NCBI RefSeq assembly: GCF_029945685.1
Contig: NZ_JAQSDA010000012.1
Location: forward strand, 83,418 to 147,417
Source of the DNA: Polaromonas sp.
GTDB taxonomy: Bacteria > Pseudomonadota > Gammaproteobacteria > Burkholderiales > Burkholderiaceae_C
Reading direction: 5' to 3'
Length of the DNA: 64,000 nt
Shown here: one piece after another, positions 26,218-34,933 of the stretch
Numbering within the stretch: position 1 is the stretch's first letter
Layout of the letters: every line of letters starts with the position of its first letter
Notes under the pieces: generated by a model
The model's database searches: none
What the model was told of the DNA's origin: nothing
The model's input: only the letters and a program-made list of their open reading frames with translations
Program-made: the position numbers and the translations under genes

Positions 26218-27463
26218 CCCGACGGGCCACTTCGGGATTTACGGCGGCAGTTTTGTTTCCGAAACGCTGACCCACGCGATCAACGAACTCAAGGCCGCTT
26301 ACGCGAAATACCAGCACGACCCGGCTTTCCTTGCAGAGTTTCACTACGAGCTCAAGCATTTCGTCGGCCGCCCCTCCCCGATCTACCATGCCGCCCGCAT
26401 GAGCCGCGAGCAGGGCGGCGCGCAGATTTACCTCAAACGCGAAGACCTCAACCACACCGGCGCGCACAAGATCAACAACACCATCGGCCAGGCCATGCTG
26501 GCCCGGCGCATGGGCAAGCCGCGCATCATCGCCGAAACCGGCGCCGGCCAGCACGGCGTGGCGACAGCCACCATCTGCGCGCGTTACGGTCTTGAATGTG
26601 TGGTTTACATGGGCAGCGAAGACGTCAAGCGCCAGAGCCCCAACGTCTACCGCATGAAGCTGCTGGGCGCCACCGTGGTACCGGTCGAATCAGGCAGCAA
26701 GACGCTCAAAGACGCGCTCAACGAAGCCATGCGCGACTGGGTCGCCAATGTGGACAACACCTTCTACATCATCGGCACAGTGGCGGGCCCGCACCCCTAC
26801 CCGATGATGGTGCGCGACTTCCAGAGCGTGATCGGCGAGGAATGCCTGACCCAGATGCCCGAGATGACCGGCGGCAAGCAGCCCGACGCGGTGATTGCCT
26901 GCGTCGGTGGCGGCAGCAATGCCATGGGCATTTTTCACCCCTACATCTCGCATGAAAACACGAGGCTGATCGGCGTGGAAGCCGCTGGTGAAGGCATGGA
27001 CAGCGGCAAACACTCGGCCTCGCTGCAACGTGGCGTACCGGGGGTGTTGCACGGCAACCGCACCTATGTGCTGCAAAACGAGGACGGCCAGGTCACCGAG
27101 ACGCACAGCATCAGTGCCGGCCTGGACTACCCCGGTGTTGGCCCTGAACATGCCTTTCTCAAGGACATTGGCCGCGCCGAATACGTCGGCATCACCGATG
27201 CCGAGGCGCTGTCGGCCTTCCACTACCTGTGCCGCACCGAAGGCATCATTCCCGCCCTGGAGTCCAGCCACGCGGTGGCCTACGCCATGAAACTCGCCAA
27301 AACCATGCGTGCCGACCAGTCCATCCTGGTCAACCTGTCAGGGCGCGGCGACAAGGACATCGGCACCGTGGCCGACCTGTCGAAGGCAGATTTTTATTGC
27401 AGGCCGTCATGCCAGGGTCTGGGCGTCAAAGGCGGTGCCAGCGTGGTCGAGGTGCTGCGATGA
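26195..27463 (+). CDS. trpB: Tryptophan synthase beta chain
   Basis: TrpB (422 residues) joins indole and serine using PLP. The start is [18 protein letters not shown]; the PLP Lys92 is in [19 protein letters not shown], the phosphate loop [10 protein letters not shown] and [12 protein letters not shown] follow. The ATG at 26195 lies inside trpF and fits the family. After GDKDIGTV there are about 26 extra residues ([10 protein letters not shown] and on) compared with E. coli TrpB; I read this as a lineage-specific tail. The stop overlaps the trpA start. Confidence 0.97.
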   Translation: MYTYQQPDPTGHFGIYGGSFVSETLTHAINELKAAYAKYQHDPAFLAEFHYELKHFVGRPSPIYHAARMSREQGGAQIYLKREDLNHTGAHKINNTIGQAMLARRMGKPRIIAETGAGQHGVATATICARYGLECVVYMGSEDVKRQSPNVYRMKLLGATVVPVESGSKTLKDALNEAMRDWVANVDNTFYIIGTVAGPHPYPMMVRDFQSVIGEECLTQMPEMTGGKQPDAVIACVGGGSNAMGIFHPYISHENTRLIGVEAAGEGMDSGKHSASLQRGVPGVLHGNRTYVLQNEDGQVTETHSISAGLDYPGVGPEHAFLKDIGRAEYVGITDAEALSAFHYLCRTEGIIPALESSHAVAYAMKLAKTMRADQSILVNLSGRGDKDIGTVADLSKADFYCRPSCQGLGVKGGASVVEVLR

Positions 27464-28293
27464 GCCGCATCCAGCCCACCCTGGCCGCGCTGCAGGCCGA
27501 AGGCCGCAAGGCGCTGATTCCCTACGTCACCGGCGGTTACCCGTTTGCCGATATCACGCCCGAGCTCATGCACGGCATGGTGGCCGGCGGCGCCGACGTG
27601 ATTGAACTGGGTGTGCCCTTCTCGGACCCGAGTGCCGACGGCCCGGTCATCCAGAAAGCCGGTGACCAGGCGCTCGCCATGGGCATTGGCCTGGCGCAGG
27701 TGCTGGAGATGGTTCGCCTCTTTCGCCAGAAAGACAGCAAGACCCCTGTGGTGCTGATGGGTTACGCCAACCCGATCGAAGCCTATGACCTCAAACGCGG
27801 CAAGGACGCCTTTGTGCGCGACGCCTCGGCGGCCGGTGTGGACGGCGTGCTGGTGGTGGACTACCCACCCGAAGAGTGTGTGGTTTTCGCCGCCACCTTG
27901 CGCGACCACGGCATGGACCTGATCTTCCTGCTGGCCCCCACCAGCACCGACGAACGCATGGCGCAGATCGCCAAAGTGGCCAGCGGTTATGTCTATTACG
28001 TCTCGCTCAAGGGTGTCACCGGTGCCGGCACGCTGGACCTGGGCGCGGTGGAAGCCATGCTGCCGCGCATACGCCAACACGTCAGCATCCCGGTGGGCGT
28101 GGGCTTCGGCATCCGCGACGCCGCCACCGCCAAGGCCATCGGCCGGGTGGCTGACGCGGTGGTCATCGGCAGTCGCATCATCCAGCTGATCACCGACCAG
28201 CCGCGTGGGCAAGTGGTGCCGCTGGTGCGTGATTTCCTCGCTGGCATCCGCCAGGCGCTGGACGCGCCGGGCGGGCCTGGAGACAGCGCATAA
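27460..28293 (+). CDS. trpA: Tryptophan synthase alpha chain
   Basis: TrpA (277 residues) cleaves indole-3-glycerol phosphate to indole, channelled to TrpB. It has PYVTGGYPF, the catalytic Glu in [19 protein letters not shown], the loop-2 Asp region LVVDYPPEE, the phosphate site SLKGVTGAG and VGFGIRD, and [10 protein letters not shown]. The ATG at 27460 overlaps the trpB stop, so the two are translationally coupled. The last about 10 residues are Gly/Pro-rich and dispensable-looking. AccD follows after 82 bases. Confidence 0.97.
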   Translation: MSRIQPTLAALQAEGRKALIPYVTGGYPFADITPELMHGMVAGGADVIELGVPFSDPSADGPVIQKAGDQALAMGIGLAQVLEMVRLFRQKDSKTPVVLMGYANPIEAYDLKRGKDAFVRDASAAGVDGVLVVDYPPEECVVFAATLRDHGMDLIFLLAPTSTDERMAQIAKVASGYVYYVSLKGVTGAGTLDLGAVEAMLPRIRQHVSIPVGVGFGIRDAATAKAIGRVADAVVIGSRIIQLITDQPRGQVVPLVRDFLAGIRQALDAPGGPGDSA

Positions 28294-28375
28294 TCGCCTT
28301 TCTTTTCCGGTTTGACCCCTGCGAGCGGCCCGCGCCGCCCGGGGGCACCACCCCACAAGGACAGAAGGACCCATC

Positions 28376-29248
28376 ATGTCTTGGCTAGAAAAACTCCTCC
28401 CGCCGAAAATCAGCCCGACCAACCCGACCGAGCGCCGCAGCGTGCCCGAAGGGCTGTGGGTCAAATGCCCCAGCTGTGAAGCCGTGCTCTACAAGACCGA
28501 CCTGGAAAAAAACCAGAACGTCTGCCCGCAGTGCAGCCACCACCACCGCATGGACGCACGGGCCCGGCTGGACTCGTTTCTGGACCCCGAGGGCCGTTAT
28601 GAGCTGGGGCAGGAAGTGCTGCCGGTGGACCCGCTCAAGTTCAAGGACAGCCGCAAATACCCCGAACGCCTGAAAGAGGCGCTGGAAAACACCGGCGAGA
28701 CCGACGCGCTGATCGTCATGGGCGGCGCGGTGCACAGCATCGGCGTGGTTGTGGCCTGCTTCGAGTTCGACTTCATGGGCGGCAGCATGGGCAGCGTGGT
28801 CGGCGAACGCTTCGTGCGCGGTGTGCATGCCGCGATCGAGCAGAAAGTGCCCTTCATCTGCTTCACGGCCACCGGCGGTGCACGCATGCAGGAGGGCCTG
28901 CTGAGCCTCATGCAGATGGCCAAGACCAATGCCTCGCTGACCCGGCTGGCCAAAAAAGGCCTGCCCTACATCAGCGTGCTGACCGACCCGACCATGGGCG
29001 GGGTCAGTGCCGGCTTCGCGTTTGTCGGCGACATCGTGATTGCCGAACCGAAAGCGCTGATCGGTTTTGCCGGCCCGCGTGTCATCGAGTCCACGGTGCG
29101 CGTGACCCTGCCCGAAGGCTTTCAGCGCGCCGAGTTCCTGCAGACCAAGGGCGCGGTCGATTTCATCTGCGACCGGCGTGAACTGCGCAAGACCGTGGCC
29201 AATTCACTGGCCATGCTGCTGCGCCAGCCGGCCGACGCCGTCGCCTGA
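28376..29248 (+). CDS. accD: Acetyl-CoA carboxylase carboxyltransferase beta subunit
   Basis: AccD (290 residues) with AccA transfers the carboxyl group from biotin to acetyl-CoA, the first step of fatty-acid synthesis. The N-terminal zinc ribbon is Cys31-Cys34 (CPSC) and Cys50-Cys53 (CPQC). The crotonase-like fold shows [21 protein letters not shown] and [15 protein letters not shown]. Length is typical. It follows trpA in the same direction, a common order in proteobacteria, although folC-type neighbours usually seen next are absent here. Confidence 0.98.
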   Translation: MSWLEKLLPPKISPTNPTERRSVPEGLWVKCPSCEAVLYKTDLEKNQNVCPQCSHHHRMDARARLDSFLDPEGRYELGQEVLPVDPLKFKDSRKYPERLKEALENTGETDALIVMGGAVHSIGVVVACFEFDFMGGSMGSVVGERFVRGVHAAIEQKVPFICFTATGGARMQEGLLSLMQMAKTNASLTRLAKKGLPYISVLTDPTMGGVSAGFAFVGDIVIAEPKALIGFAGPRVIESTVRVTLPEGFQRAEFLQTKGAVDFICDRRELRKTVANSLAMLLRQPADAVA

Positions 29249-29294
29249 GGTCGCGGCGCCCCGACCACGGTCGCCGTTCCAGCCGCCATCACTC

Positions 29295-29342
29295 CTGAAT
29301 TGATAGCTGCCAGCGCCCTGCTGCAAAGGGCTGGAGGGCTAT
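29295..29342 (+). repeat. Dispersed repeat family A (after accD)
   Basis: The copy reads TGAATTGATAGCTGCCAGCG, then CCCTGCTGCAAAGGGCTGGA and GGGCTAT. It lies between accD and the LON-domain gene; the remaining 150 bases to the next start hold no gene I can see. Confidence 0.8.
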
Positions 29343-29495
29343 ATCATGCATGATTGTACGCCCCGGGCTGTGCCAGGCCTGGCTGACCACGGGCGAAGCG
29401 CCTGACAGGAAGATCCGGGCGGACACCAAAGCCCGCACATGGGGAAACAGGATCGTGGGAAGATAGTACCTCCCGGAAATTCCCCCGCCTGATCG

Positions 29496-30152
29496 ATGTC
29501 TGACGTGCTCACCCTCTCCTCGCTGCCGCTTTTCCCGCTGGGCACGGTGCTTTACCCCGGCGGTTTGCTGCCGCTGCGGATTTTCGAGGTGCGTTACCTC
29601 GACATGATCGGCAAATGCCACAAAACCGGCGCGCCCTTTGGCGTGGTGGCGCTGACCCAGGGCTCCGAAGTGCGCAAGCCCGGGGACGGGCCCAGCGGCG
29701 ACGGTTTTGCCAACGAGTCCTTCTACAACGTCGGCACCCTGACCACCATCACCAGCTTTTCGGTACCGCAGCCGGGCCTGATGGTCATTCGCTGCACCGG
29801 CACCCAGCGTTTCGAGATTTCCAGCCGCGAGAAGCTCAAACACGGCCTGTGGATCGCCGACGTGACGCGGCTGGACGACGACCAGACCATCCCGGTTCCC
29901 GACGACTTGCTCGGCACGGCCAATGCGCTGGGCAAGCTGATCCGCACCCTGCAGGAGCGCGGCGTGCCGCCGGACCAGATGCCGCTGGAGCCGCCCTACC
30001 GGCTCGACGACTGCGGCTGGGTGGCCAACCGCTGGTGCGAACTGCTGCCCATGCCGCTGGAACTCAAGCAGCGCCTGATGGAGCTGGACAACCCGCTGGT
30101 CCGGCTCGAACTGGTCAGCGACATCCTCGAAAAAACCGGCATCGCGATGTAG
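29496..30152 (+). CDS. LON substrate-binding-domain protein
   Basis: This 218-residue protein consists of an N-terminal Lon-like substrate-binding domain ([37 protein letters not shown]) without the ATPase or protease parts of Lon. It is the standalone LON-domain family found in many proteobacteria. The C-terminal half is helical and ends in [12 protein letters not shown]. The role is unknown; relatives are thought to bind proteins or peptides. The ATG at 29496 begins the domain directly. LysS follows 136 bases later. Confidence 0.88.
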   Translation: MSDVLTLSSLPLFPLGTVLYPGGLLPLRIFEVRYLDMIGKCHKTGAPFGVVALTQGSEVRKPGDGPSGDGFANESFYNVGTLTTITSFSVPQPGLMVIRCTGTQRFEISSREKLKHGLWIADVTRLDDDQTIPVPDDLLGTANALGKLIRTLQERGVPPDQMPLEPPYRLDDCGWVANRWCELLPMPLELKQRLMELDNPLVRLELVSDILEKTGIAM

Positions 30153-30288
30153 CCCCCAGGCCGCCCCCCGGTGCAGGCGGCAACGCAGCCTAAAATCAGG
30201 GGTTTGGCACTTTGCCCGGTCGCGCCGGTTTTTCCGGCCCGCCGCCCTGTGCGCCCGGCCTGCCCTCTTTCTTCGAGAACCTTTTTTC

Positions 30289-31842
30289 ATGTCCAACACC
30301 AACACCAGCCCCGCCGCCGCGCCCGCGCATGACGAGAACCAGCTCATGGCCGAGCGCCGTGAAAAGCTCAAGGTCATGCGCCAGCACCAGGCCGATGGCA
30401 AGGGTGTCGCCTTCCCGAACGACGTCAAGCCGGAACACCGGGCCGAGGCCCTGTTTGCGCAGTACGACGACAAGACCAAGGAAGAACTGGTGCCGCTGGC
30501 CGTCAACGTCAGCGTGGCCGGCCGCATGATGCTCAAGCGCGTGATGGGCAAGGCCAGTTTCGCCACGCTGCAGGACGCGTCCTTCGGCCCTTCAGGCGGG
30601 CGTATCCAGGTGTACGTCAACAACGAAGGCGTGGGTGAAGAGGTTCACAACGCCTTCAAGCACTGGGACCTGGGCGACATCGTGGCCGCGACCGGCACAC
30701 TGTTCAAGACCAAAACCGGCGAGCTGTCGATTCACGCCACCAGCATCCGCCTGATCACCAAAAGCCTGCGGCCGCTGCCCGACAAGTTCCACGGCGTGGC
30801 CGACCAGGAGGTCAAGTACCGCCAGCGTTATGTGGACCTGATCACCGACGAAGCCGCGCGCAAGCGTTTTGCCGCCCGCAGCAAGGCCGTCTCGGCGATG
30901 CGCAACTTCATGGTCGACAACGATTTTCTCGAAGTCGAAACACCCATGCTGCACCCGATTCCGGGCGGTGCCAATGCCAAGCCCTTTGTCACGCACCACA
31001 ACGCGCTCGACCAGCAGATGTTTTTGCGCATTGCGCCCGAGCTCTACCTCAAGCGCCTGATCGTCGGCGGCTTCGAGCGCGTGTTCGAGATCAACCGGAG
31101 CTTTCGCAACGAAGGCATCAGCGTGCGGCACAACCCCGAGTTCACGATGATGGAGTTCTACGCCGCCTGGTGGAACTACGAAGACCTGATGAGCTTCACC
31201 GAAGACCTGATCCGCCATGTCGCCACCCGGGTGACCGGCGGCACGCAGCTGAGCTACCAGGGCAAGCCGGTGGACCTGGGCCAGCCGTTTGAACGCCTGA
31301 CGATCCGCGAAGCCATCCTCAAGCACACCGACGCCGGCGCCCATGTGGACGACGCCGCCTGGCTGCTGGCCGCCCTGAAGAAGCTCGGCAAGTTCAGCGC
31401 CAAGGACAGGCTCGACGCCCGCTCGCTGCCCAGCCTGCAGGTGACTTATTTTGAAGAGCTGGTCGAGGAAAAACTCTGGCAGCCCACCTTCATCATGGAA
31501 CACCCGACCGAGATCTCGCCGCTGGCTAGAGCCAACGACGCGCGGCCCGAGGTGACCGAGCGCTTTGAGCTCTACATCACCGGCCGCGAGTTCGGCAACG
31601 GCTTCAGCGAGCTCAACGACGCCGAAGACCAGGCCGCACGCTTTCTCGCCCAGTCAGACGCCAAGGACGGCGGCGACGAGGAAGCCATGCACTACGACGC
31701 CGACTATGTGCGCGCCCTCGAATACGGCATGCCCCCTAGCGGCGGCTGCGGCATCGGCATCGACCGCCTGATGATGCTGCTGACCGACAGCGCCAGCATT
31801 CGCGACGTCATACTGTTTCCGGCGTTGCGGCACGAGGCTTGA
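30289..31842 (+). CDS. lysS: Lysyl-tRNA synthetase (class II)
   Basis: LysS (517 residues) charges tRNA-Lys. It has an N-terminal OB-fold ([21 protein letters not shown]), class II motif 1 around [21 protein letters not shown] (split by region), motif 2 [20 protein letters not shown] and motif 3 [12 protein letters not shown] near the C-terminus. The N-terminal polar extension is short. The ATG at 30289 is the first in frame. No T-box or leader peptide is seen upstream. Confidence 0.98.
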   Translation: MSNTNTSPAAAPAHDENQLMAERREKLKVMRQHQADGKGVAFPNDVKPEHRAEALFAQYDDKTKEELVPLAVNVSVAGRMMLKRVMGKASFATLQDASFGPSGGRIQVYVNNEGVGEEVHNAFKHWDLGDIVAATGTLFKTKTGELSIHATSIRLITKSLRPLPDKFHGVADQEVKYRQRYVDLITDEAARKRFAARSKAVSAMRNFMVDNDFLEVETPMLHPIPGGANAKPFVTHHNALDQQMFLRIAPELYLKRLIVGGFERVFEINRSFRNEGISVRHNPEFTMMEFYAAWWNYEDLMSFTEDLIRHVATRVTGGTQLSYQGKPVDLGQPFERLTIREAILKHTDAGAHVDDAAWLLAALKKLGKFSAKDRLDARSLPSLQVTYFEELVEEKLWQPTFIMEHPTEISPLARANDARPEVTERFELYITGREFGNGFSELNDAEDQAARFLAQSDAKDGGDEEAMHYDADYVRALEYGMPPSGGCGIGIDRLMMLLTDSASIRDVILFPALRHEA

Positions 31843-31885
31843 GGTTTGGGCTGGGCTGAACAGCTGCGGTAGGCAGGCCGTTGGG

Positions 31886-32311
31886 CTAGGCGCTGCATTC
31901 CTGGGGATGCGTCTGGGCGCTGAGAGCACGGGCCTGAATCTCAAAATGGTTGTCCCAGTAGGCGCCGCGGCCCCGCATGAGCTGCCAGAGGCTTGACGCG
32001 CAGTACGCAAAAAAGAACAGCGGCCCCCAACGCCCGTACTGCTGAACATGAACACGCTCATGCGTACCGATAATTCGCAGTTCCTCACGCGTCACGGCCA
32101 GGATGACATGGCCGAAGACGATGCCGCGAAACGGAAGCTTGCCCGCCAGCTTGCCGCAACCCGCCCGGCTTTCGCGGTAGGTCACCTCCAGCGCTCCGGA
32201 TGACCACTTGGCCCGACCACCCGCCAGCAAGGGAATGCAGGCAAGCACGAGGCCGATCGCCGAGCAGGGCGAAGCCCACAGCAACCTGACGATTTCAAGC
32301 CAGCGCTTCAT
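31886..32311 (-). CDS. Small membrane protein with a HERVHVQQ motif
   Basis: This 141-residue protein begins MKRWLEIVRLLW and has a hydrophobic N-terminal segment (AIGLVLACIPLLAGG), a second weaker hydrophobic stretch (GPLFFFAYCASSLWQL), and between them GTHERVHVQQYGRWG. That His-Glu-x-x-His recalls a metallopeptidase HExxH, but no other protease features are seen. Similar Burkholderiales proteins carry no experimental function that I know. The ATG at 32311 is chosen because the hydrophobic segment begins there; the frame extends upstream over the VOC gene without meaning. It is convergent with lysS. Confidence 0.65.
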   Translation of the reverse strand: MKRWLEIVRLLWASPCSAIGLVLACIPLLAGGRAKWSSGALEVTYRESRAGCGKLAGKLPFRGIVFGHVILAVTREELRIIGTHERVHVQQYGRWGPLFFFAYCASSLWQLMRGRGAYWDNHFEIQARALSAQTHPQECSA

Positions 32312-32330
32312 GAGGGTGGCTGGATGTTGC

Positions 32331-32744
32331 TTACTCGGGCAGATGGCTGACGGCTTCAATGTTATTGCCCTCTGGATCAATAACAAATGCTCCGTAGTAG
32401 TTCGCGTGATAGTCCGGCCGCAGACCGGGGGCGCCATTGTCTTTTGCGCCAGCGGCGATTGCAGCCTGGTAAAAGGCATCCACTTGGGCGCGATTTTTTG
32501 CCCGCCATGCAAGATGACAGCCTGAGGTAGCTGGTGGGCCGCCGTATGGCGAGGGGCCATCGATGAACCAAACATCGGCCTTTTTTCCATCAGGCTCGGA
32601 TGAGTCTGGATAGGCGAACCCTACGATGTTCGCGCCGAAGTTGCCTTCAAAGCACACGCTGTAGCCAAGCGGCTCAAGGACAGCGCTATAAAAAGTTTTG
32701 GCACGCGAAATATCGGTCACGCGGAAAGTCATGTGGTCGAGCAT
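32331..32744 (-). CDS. VOC-family (glyoxalase/dioxygenase-like) protein
   Basis: This 137-residue protein is a single vicinal-oxygen-chelate unit. It starts MLDHMTFRVTDISRAKTFYS, and later shows CHLAWRAKNRAQVDAFYQAA and the metal-type end NYYGAFVIDPEGNNIEAV. The His4, His92-like and Glu ligand pattern is that of glyoxalase-like proteins; the substrate is unknown. The ATG at 32744 has a GAGG ribosome binding site. A LexA-type box lies 47 bases upstream. It is followed by the small membrane protein gene after 19 bases. Confidence 0.88.
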   Translation of the reverse strand: MLDHMTFRVTDISRAKTFYSAVLEPLGYSVCFEGNFGANIVGFAYPDSSEPDGKKADVWFIDGPSPYGGPPATSGCHLAWRAKNRAQVDAFYQAAIAAGAKDNGAPGLRPDYHANYYGAFVIDPEGNNIEAVSHLPE

Positions 32745-32791
32745 GATGGCGTCCTCTGAGGTTGATTCGATGTGGATTAGCCAGATCATTG

Positions 32792-32811
32792 TACTGTATA
32801 GACGTACAGCA
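32792..32811 (-). promoter_or_regulatory. LexA (SOS) box candidate upstream of the VOC gene
   Basis: TACTGTATAGACGTACAGCA contains CTGT-N8-ACAG (32794-32797 and 32806-32809), the LexA consensus of E. coli and of betaproteobacteria. On the minus strand it overlaps a possible promoter (TTGCGC, 17 bases, TACAGT). The only gene it could serve directly is the VOC gene at 32744. Confidence 0.55.
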
Positions 32812-32907
32812 TTTTGCGCAAAAGTCCTAACGAGGCTTTAGAGAAGCCGTGATCCGGCGGTCTTCGTGCACGTCTGAGGTCGGGTTTTCAGCTACCCGTG
32901 CGGCCCC

Positions 32908-32924
32908 GGCGAGACAGTCTCGCC
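32908..32924. repeat. Inverted repeat with 1-base spacer
   Basis: GGCGAGAC and GTCTCGCC are perfect 8-bp arms around one A. No T-run follows. A looser CGGGT/ACCCG hairpin lies just before (32881-32898). The 284-bp gap between the VOC and patatin genes holds these, the LexA box and a family A piece, and no gene. Confidence 0.45.
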
Positions 32925-32967
32925 TATTTCCGCTGCGCATAGCCGTTTAAGCACAAAATTGGCGAAA

Positions 32968-33012
32968 TGCCCAAGCGGGACGAACGCTACCAGCTATCAA
33001 ACCGATAGCAAC
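32968..33012 (-). repeat. Dispersed repeat family A, partial
   Basis: The copy includes GCTACCAGCTATCAAACCG followed by ATAGCAAC, i.e. the minus-strand family A arm, with a degenerate GCCCAAGCGGG part. It sits 17 bases before the patatin stop codon. Confidence 0.55.
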
Positions 33013-33028
33013 CACTCCCATCAAAGCT

Positions 33029-34249
33029 CTACAGCAACCCGGCCCCGGGCAGAAAAACCGGCGGTGGTTCGGGCGGCGGCGGCTCGCTCTGCGCGGGCTC
33101 GGCTTTTTCCACCGGCATGCGCAGGTCGTCGAGATAATCGCGGGCGATGTTGACGGTGCTTTTGACGCCGAGGGCGGCGAAGCGTTTGGCCAGCCACTCT
33201 TTGCCGCAGACGATGCCCAGGTCGCGCAGGGAGTGAATCAGGCTCTTGTCTGTGGATGACTTGCTGGCGGCGGTGAATTTTTCCAGCGCCTGGCCGCCGT
33301 CGATGCGGTGCATCAGCACGTCTTTGTAATGCGCGGGGTCCAGCTTGCCTTCGGCGAGCAGGCGCTTGACGAAATCGACCGCGCGCATTTCGGCAATCAG
33401 CGCGGCGTTGAAGGTGATTTCGGTCATGCGGTCCATGATCTCGCCGGGTTTGGTGGGCAGCTCGGCGCGCTGGATCGGGTTGATTTGCACCAGCACGATG
33501 TCGCGGCTCTCGCAGCGGTAGATCAGCGGGTGAATCGCCGGGTTGCCCGAATAACCGCCGTCCCAGAAATGGTCGCCGTCAATTTCCACCGCCTGAAACA
33601 CCATGGGCAGGCAGGCCGAGGCCATCACCGCGCTGGCCGTCAGCCGCTTGCCGCAAAACACCTCGGCCTTGCCGCTGCTCACGCGCGTGGCCACCACAAA
33701 CACCTGGGGGGTGTCCGGGCTGGCCGCCGCCGCCAGGCGTTCAAAGTCCACCTGCTTTTCCAGAAAGTCTTTCAGCGGGTTGATGTCGAAGGGGTTGCGC
33801 TGGTAGGGCGAGAGGGCGTTCGACCAGTAACGTGTCATGGCATCGGTCCACAGCTTGCTGGACCAGTTGCCGCCGCCCATCAGCCCGAACAGGATGCCGA
33901 ACGGCGCCTGCTGCATCTTGCTGACCGATTGCGAGAGCGAGGACGACAGCGCGCCCATGTCGACAATGCCGTTCCAGAAGCTGTCCAGCGCTTCACGCGC
34001 CGCGTCGTGCCGCGCGGCGCGGGGTTTGCCTTCAGACCGGGCAAAGCCGTGGGCCAGCGCCACCGCGTTCATGGCGCCGGCGCTGGTGCCGCTGATGCCT
34101 TCGAAGGCCATGCGCCCGTCGTCCAGCAGGGCGTCGAGCACGCCCCAGGTGAAAGCCCCGTGCGAGCCACCGCCCTGCAGCGCCAGGTTGATGCGCGGCG
34201 TGTGCGGGTCTGGCGGCGCGGCAGATTCTGGTGCGGCGGGCAGGTTCAT
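33029..34249 (-). CDS. Patatin-like phospholipase
   Basis: This 406-residue protein is a patatin-type serine hydrolase. It has the oxyanion loop LALQGGGSHGAFTWG (residues about 22-36), the nucleophile Ser in GISGTSAGAMNA and the catalytic Asp in the DGGYSGNPAI motif. It is probably a cytosolic or membrane-associated lipid acyl hydrolase; no signal peptide is seen. Relatives from Burkholderiales are about this size. The C-terminal 25 residues are Pro/Glu-rich. The ATG at 34249 starts 12 residues before the first domain strand. It is divergent from the YgjP-like gene 86 bases away. Confidence 0.92.
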   Translation of the reverse strand: MNLPAAPESAAPPDPHTPRINLALQGGGSHGAFTWGVLDALLDDGRMAFEGISGTSAGAMNAVALAHGFARSEGKPRAARHDAAREALDSFWNGIVDMGALSSSLSQSVSKMQQAPFGILFGLMGGGNWSSKLWTDAMTRYWSNALSPYQRNPFDINPLKDFLEKQVDFERLAAAASPDTPQVFVVATRVSSGKAEVFCGKRLTASAVMASACLPMVFQAVEIDGDHFWDGGYSGNPAIHPLIYRCESRDIVLVQINPIQRAELPTKPGEIMDRMTEITFNAALIAEMRAVDFVKRLLAEGKLDPAHYKDVLMHRIDGGQALEKFTAASKSSTDKSLIHSLRDLGIVCGKEWLAKRFAALGVKSTVNIARDYLDDLRMPVEKAEPAQSEPPPPEPPPVFLPGAGLL

Positions 34250-34335
34250 GCGGTGAGCTTAGCAAGAAACAGGCACGAACTAAAATAGGCCCTGCCCCCG
34301 CGCTCCACCCGCCCCTTCCGCCACCACCGACTCCC

Positions 34336-34845
34336 ATGAACTACCTGACGGGTTACCCCGACACCCTGCAGAGCCAGGTGCGTGACCTGGTCGCGCAAGA
34401 CCGGCTGGGCGCCATGCTGCTGAAAAAATACCGCAGCGCGCACGAGATACGCACTGACAAGGCGCTGTACGACTACGTCATCGACATCAAGAACAGTTTT
34501 CTGCGCAATGCCGACGCTTTGAGCAAGGTGGCGTTTGACAGCAAGCTGCAGGTGATTGCCCATGCGCTGGGCACCCACACCACGGTATCGCGTGTGCAGG
34601 GCAGCAAGCTCAAGTCCAAGCGCGAGATCCGCGTGGCCAGCCTGTTCAAGGAGGTGCCGATCGAGTTTTTGCGCATGATCACGGTGCACGAGCTGGCGCA
34701 CCTGAAGGAAAAGGCGCACGACAAGGCGTTTTACCAGCTCTGCACCTACATGGAGCCGGACTACCACCAGTTCGAGCTGGACCTGCGCCTGTACCTGACC
34801 CACATGGCCGCCGGCGGGCAAGCGCCGTGGCCGGTGACTCGCTGA
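34336..34845 (+). CDS. YgjP-like M48-type metallopeptidase domain protein
   Basis: This 169-residue protein has the zinc motif HELAHLKEKAHDKAFY (HExxH plus a third His) typical of the YgjP/WLM-type minimal metallopeptidase family. The N-terminal half is helical and polar. There is no signal peptide, so it acts in the cytoplasm. Physiological substrates are unknown; the family includes the DUF45 proteins often encoded near restriction or DNA-repair genes, but no such context is present here. The ATG at 34336 is preceded by no clear ribosome binding site. Confidence 0.85.
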   Translation: MNYLTGYPDTLQSQVRDLVAQDRLGAMLLKKYRSAHEIRTDKALYDYVIDIKNSFLRNADALSKVAFDSKLQVIAHALGTHTTVSRVQGSKLKSKREIRVASLFKEVPIEFLRMITVHELAHLKEKAHDKAFYQLCTYMEPDYHQFELDLRLYLTHMAAGGQAPWPVTR

Positions 34846-34863
34846 ACCGCTGAGCAGGCGCTG

Positions 34864-34925
34864 TTTGCTATCTATTTGAGAGCTGTCTGCGCATGCCCCA
34901 TTTGGGCCGGCGCACGAAAAGGCTC
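34864..34925 (+). repeat. Dispersed repeat family A (between YgjP-like gene and nagZ)
   Basis: The element has TTTGCTATCTATTTGAGAGC, TGTCTGCGCATGCCCCATTT and GGGCCGGCGCACGAAAAGGC, a diverged full copy that fills the gap between two converging genes. Confidence 0.7.
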
Positions 34926-34933
34926 AAAGAAAC

